Shown here in pieces: positions 4,085-5,690 of a DNA stretch of 5,690 nucleotides. The stretch is from an uncultured Clostridia bacterium (GTDB lineage Bacteria > Bacillota > Clostridia > Lachnospirales > Lachnospiraceae): assembly GCA_947088195.1 (NCBI GenBank), contig CAMUFS010000213.1:1-5690 (forward strand), read 5' to 3'. The notes under the pieces were generated by a model. That model did no database searches. It was given only the letters and a program-made list of their open reading frames with translations, and was not told the DNA's origin. Each line of letters opens with the position of its first letter. Within the stretch, counting starts at the first letter, position 1. The translations under genes and the position numbers were made by a program.

Positions 4085-5497
4085 ATGGAAGAAACAAAGG
4101 AAACGAAGAAGGATAAGGATCTTGAGAGAATCGCATGGAATAAGTATGATGATGCGAAGGTGGAGGAGGTTATGCGCTATAATGAGGGTTACAAAGCATA
4201 TATCTCCACATGCAAGACAGAAAGAGAGTGTGTAAAGGAAGCCATTCGTTTGGCAGAGGAAAAGGGCTATCGTGATCTAAAGAAATTGATCGCTGAGGGA
4301 GAAACTGCAAAGGCAGGAGATAAGCTTTATTACAATAATATGGATAAAGCTTTGGTGTTGTATCTGGTAGGTGACGAGCCATTAGAGAACGGAATGAAGA
4401 TTCTGGGGGCACATATTGATTCTCCAAGGCTTGATTTAAAGCAGAATCCTCTGTATGAGGATACCAATATGGCTATGCTGGACACGCATTATTATGGAGG
4501 AATTAAAAAATATCAGTGGGTGACATTGCCGCTTGCACTTCATGGTGTGGTAGTGAAGAAGGATGGAACGAAGATAGAGATAAATATTGGCGATAATGCT
4601 GGTGATCCAGTTGTTGGTATCTCGGATTTACTGGTGCATCTGTCAGCTAGCCAGATGGAAAAAAAGGCCGCTAAGGTAGTGGAAGGAGAAGATCTCAATA
4701 TCTTAATAGGCAGTATGCCATTGAAGGAAGAAGATAAGGATTCTGTGAAGGCAAATATTTTAAAGCTTCTTTTGGATAAGTATGGTTTTGAGGAGGAAGA
4801 TTTTCTTTCCGCCGAGCTTGAGTGTGTTCCTGCAGGAGAGGCAAGGGATTATGGACTTGACAGAAGTATGGTGATGGGGTATGGACATGATGATAGAGTA
4901 TGTGCTTACACTTCTCTCACAGCACTTTTGGAGCTTGACAAGACAGATAGAACCTGTGTCTGCCTGCTGGTGGATAAGGAGGAAGTGGGAAGCACAGGCG
5001 CTACGGGCATGGAGTCCAAATTTTTTGAAAATTCTGTGGCAGAGCTGATGGATCGCATGGGTGATTACTCTGAGCTTAAGGTGAGAAGAGCACTTCAAAA
5101 TTCTCAGATGCTTTCCTCTGATGTGAGTGCAGCGTTTGATCCCAATTATCCATCTGTAAATGAGAAGAAGAATACGGCATATTTTGGAAGAGGGCTGACC
5201 TTTAATAAATATACAGGGGCCAGAGGAAAGAGCAGCTCCAATGACGCAAATCCTGAGTATATTGCAAGGCTGCGCGCAGCTTTGGAGAAGCATCAGGTTT
5301 CTTTCCAGACTGCAGAGCTTGGAAAAGTAGATCAGGGAGGCGGCGGAACAATCGCAAAATATGTGGCTTCTTATAATATGGAAGTGATAGACAGTGGTGT
5401 CGCTGTGCTCAATATGCATGCACCTTGGGAGATAGTGAGCAAGGCAGATGTATATGAAGCGATGAGAGGGTATGTGGCATTTTTAAAAGAAATATAG
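4085..5497 (+). CDS. M18-family zinc aminopeptidase
   Basis: This encodes 470 residues, the normal M18 length. It is a cytoplasmic dinuclear zinc aminopeptidase that releases N-terminal residues from peptides, acidic ones in the best-known relatives (aspartyl aminopeptidase). The metal and catalytic motifs appear in order: GAHIDSPRLD (108-117, His110 ligand and Asp112), GHDDR (267-271, Asp269 the probable bridging ligand), DKEEVGSTG (297-305, Glu299 general base and Glu300 ligand), SSDVSAAFDP (344-353, Asp346 ligand) and NMHAPWE (443-449, His445 ligand). All are intact, so the enzyme should be active. The N-terminus is highly charged (MEETKETKKDKD). The start is clear: AGGAGG (4074-4079) overlaps the phosphatase stop codon and is five bases from the ATG, which implies co-transcription and coupled translation. 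No good terminator directly follows; the repeat hairpin at 5634-5690 is the first candidate. The usual gene name in related genomes is apeA, but I do not assign it. Confidence 0.95.
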   Translation: MEETKETKKDKDLERIAWNKYDDAKVEEVMRYNEGYKAYISTCKTERECVKEAIRLAEEKGYRDLKKLIAEGETAKAGDKLYYNNMDKALVLYLVGDEPLENGMKILGAHIDSPRLDLKQNPLYEDTNMAMLDTHYYGGIKKYQWVTLPLALHGVVVKKDGTKIEINIGDNAGDPVVGISDLLVHLSASQMEKKAAKVVEGEDLNILIGSMPLKEEDKDSVKANILKLLLDKYGFEEEDFLSAELECVPAGEARDYGLDRSMVMGYGHDDRVCAYTSLTALLELDKTDRTCVCLLVDKEEVGSTGATGMESKFFENSVAELMDRMGDYSELKVRRALQNSQMLSSDVSAAFDPNYPSVNEKKNTAYFGRGLTFNKYTGARGKSSSNDANPEYIARLRAALEKHQVSFQTAELGKVDQGGGGTIAKYVASYNMEVIDSGVAVLNMHAPWEIVSKADVYEAMRGYVAFLKEI

Positions 5498-5582
5498 TAT
5501 GAATTATTATAAATTATACTTTATACAGAACATCCTTATAGGTTATTTGTGATTGTGGGGTGATGAATTATATTTTAGAAGG

Positions 5583-5690
5583 GTCCGCCCAGAGAATTGT
5601 CTATGGTCCTCTGTCACCCCGCTCCCGCTTAGTGAAAAACGTAGCGGACGCTAAGCTCGTGAGATACCTCGCTAAGCGCCGACGTTTTTC
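5583..5690 (+). repeat. right copy of the inverted dispersed repeat, with hairpin
   Basis: Bases 5583-5633 match the reverse complement of 1-51 in the same register (GTCCGC at one edge, the block ending GCTCCCGCTTAGT at the other). They continue into a long hairpin (5634-5690) ending exactly at the last base of the window. The repeat is richer in G/C than the AT-rich bases 5498-5582 before it. A frame from ATG 5563 stays open through the whole repeat, but its Shine-Dalgarno spacing is poor. I regard it as a non-coding intergenic repeat, possibly REP/MITE-like. The family is not recognised. Confidence 0.7.
5634..5690. terminator. long hairpin, possible bidirectional terminator
   Basis: GAAAAACGT (5634-5642) and ACGTTTTTC (5682-5690) are perfect inverted copies. 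Inside them CGCTAAGC (5649-5656) pairs with GCTAAGCG (5671-5678) with one A-A mismatch, and GAG (5661-5663) can pair with CTC (5668-5670) around ATAC. The A-tract, GC-rich core and T-tract arrangement is symmetrical, so it could end transcription from either side. It is the first strong structure after the aminopeptidase gene. The unpaired segment between the outer and inner stems differs in length on the two sides (6 and 3 bases). Confidence 0.6.

Noticed and set aside
4760..5419. Leftward 219-codon frame opposite the aminopeptidase gene
   Set aside because: It is a shadow of an intact M18 gene with all catalytic motifs; the translation is Cys/His/Ile-rich and shows no domain.
5508..5525. 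TATAAA / TTTATA hairpin after the aminopeptidase stop codon
   Set aside because: The stem is entirely A-T and only six pairs long with no T-tract, too weak to call a terminator.
5563..5690. ATG-started frame running open through the right repeat to the window end
   Set aside because: GGGG is only two bases from the ATG, the frame consists almost wholly of repeat and hairpin sequence with Arg/Lys-rich composition, and the left copy has stop codons just outside the repeat in the matching frame.
1..5690. CRISPR array, tRNA, rRNA, riboswitch or toxin-antitoxin locus
   Set aside because: No regularly spaced repeats, tRNA cloverleaf, conserved rRNA or recognisable riboswitch core was seen, and no gene pair has toxin-antitoxin characteristics beyond small size.

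Overview
The window reads as a moderately AT-rich Clostridia chromosome fragment, most likely from a gut Lachnospiraceae-type organism. This is inferred from strong GGAGG-type ribosome binding sites, consensus-like sigma-A promoters, A/T-rich intergenic DNA and the protein families present (YoeA-like MATE exporter, YcxB-like protein, DUF5808-like protein, M18 aminopeptidase). No rRNA, tRNA, CRISPR array or intact mobile element is visible.

Layout from left to right. Bases 1-51 are one end of a dispersed repeat. Its inverted partner, with an added long hairpin, forms the last 108 bases (5583-5690). Base 1 corresponds exactly to the base next to that hairpin, so the window may be a contig broken at a repeat. 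Bases 104-743 hold a leftward two-gene operon of small membrane proteins (a DUF5808-like protein of 61 residues, then an unrecognised three-helix protein of 109 residues). It has a near-perfect promoter, an operator-like dyad over the predicted transcription start and a terminator-like hairpin at its end. Bases about 829-1110 contain no intact gene. They hold a 54-codon leftward remnant of an unidentified protein and a duplicated 27-nt motif. Bases 1112-1248 are the promoter region of a rightward MATE exporter (1249-2592), including a possible 11-codon leader peptide whose end overlaps the exporter start. A strong terminator separates the exporter from a convergent YcxB-like membrane protein (2635-3162, leftward). 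A divergent promoter region (3163-3379) then leads into a rightward pair: a PPP-type metallophosphoesterase (3380-4075) and, 9 bases later, an M18 zinc aminopeptidase (4085-5497).

Functionally this looks like ordinary chromosomal housekeeping and accessory content: drug or metabolite export, a phosphatase and a peptidase in one transcript, and small membrane proteins of unknown role. No clearly new multi-gene system is evident. The items most worth a second look are the terminal repeat and hairpin family, the compactly regulated small membrane operon, the leader peptide ahead of the exporter, and the decayed gene with its internal duplication.
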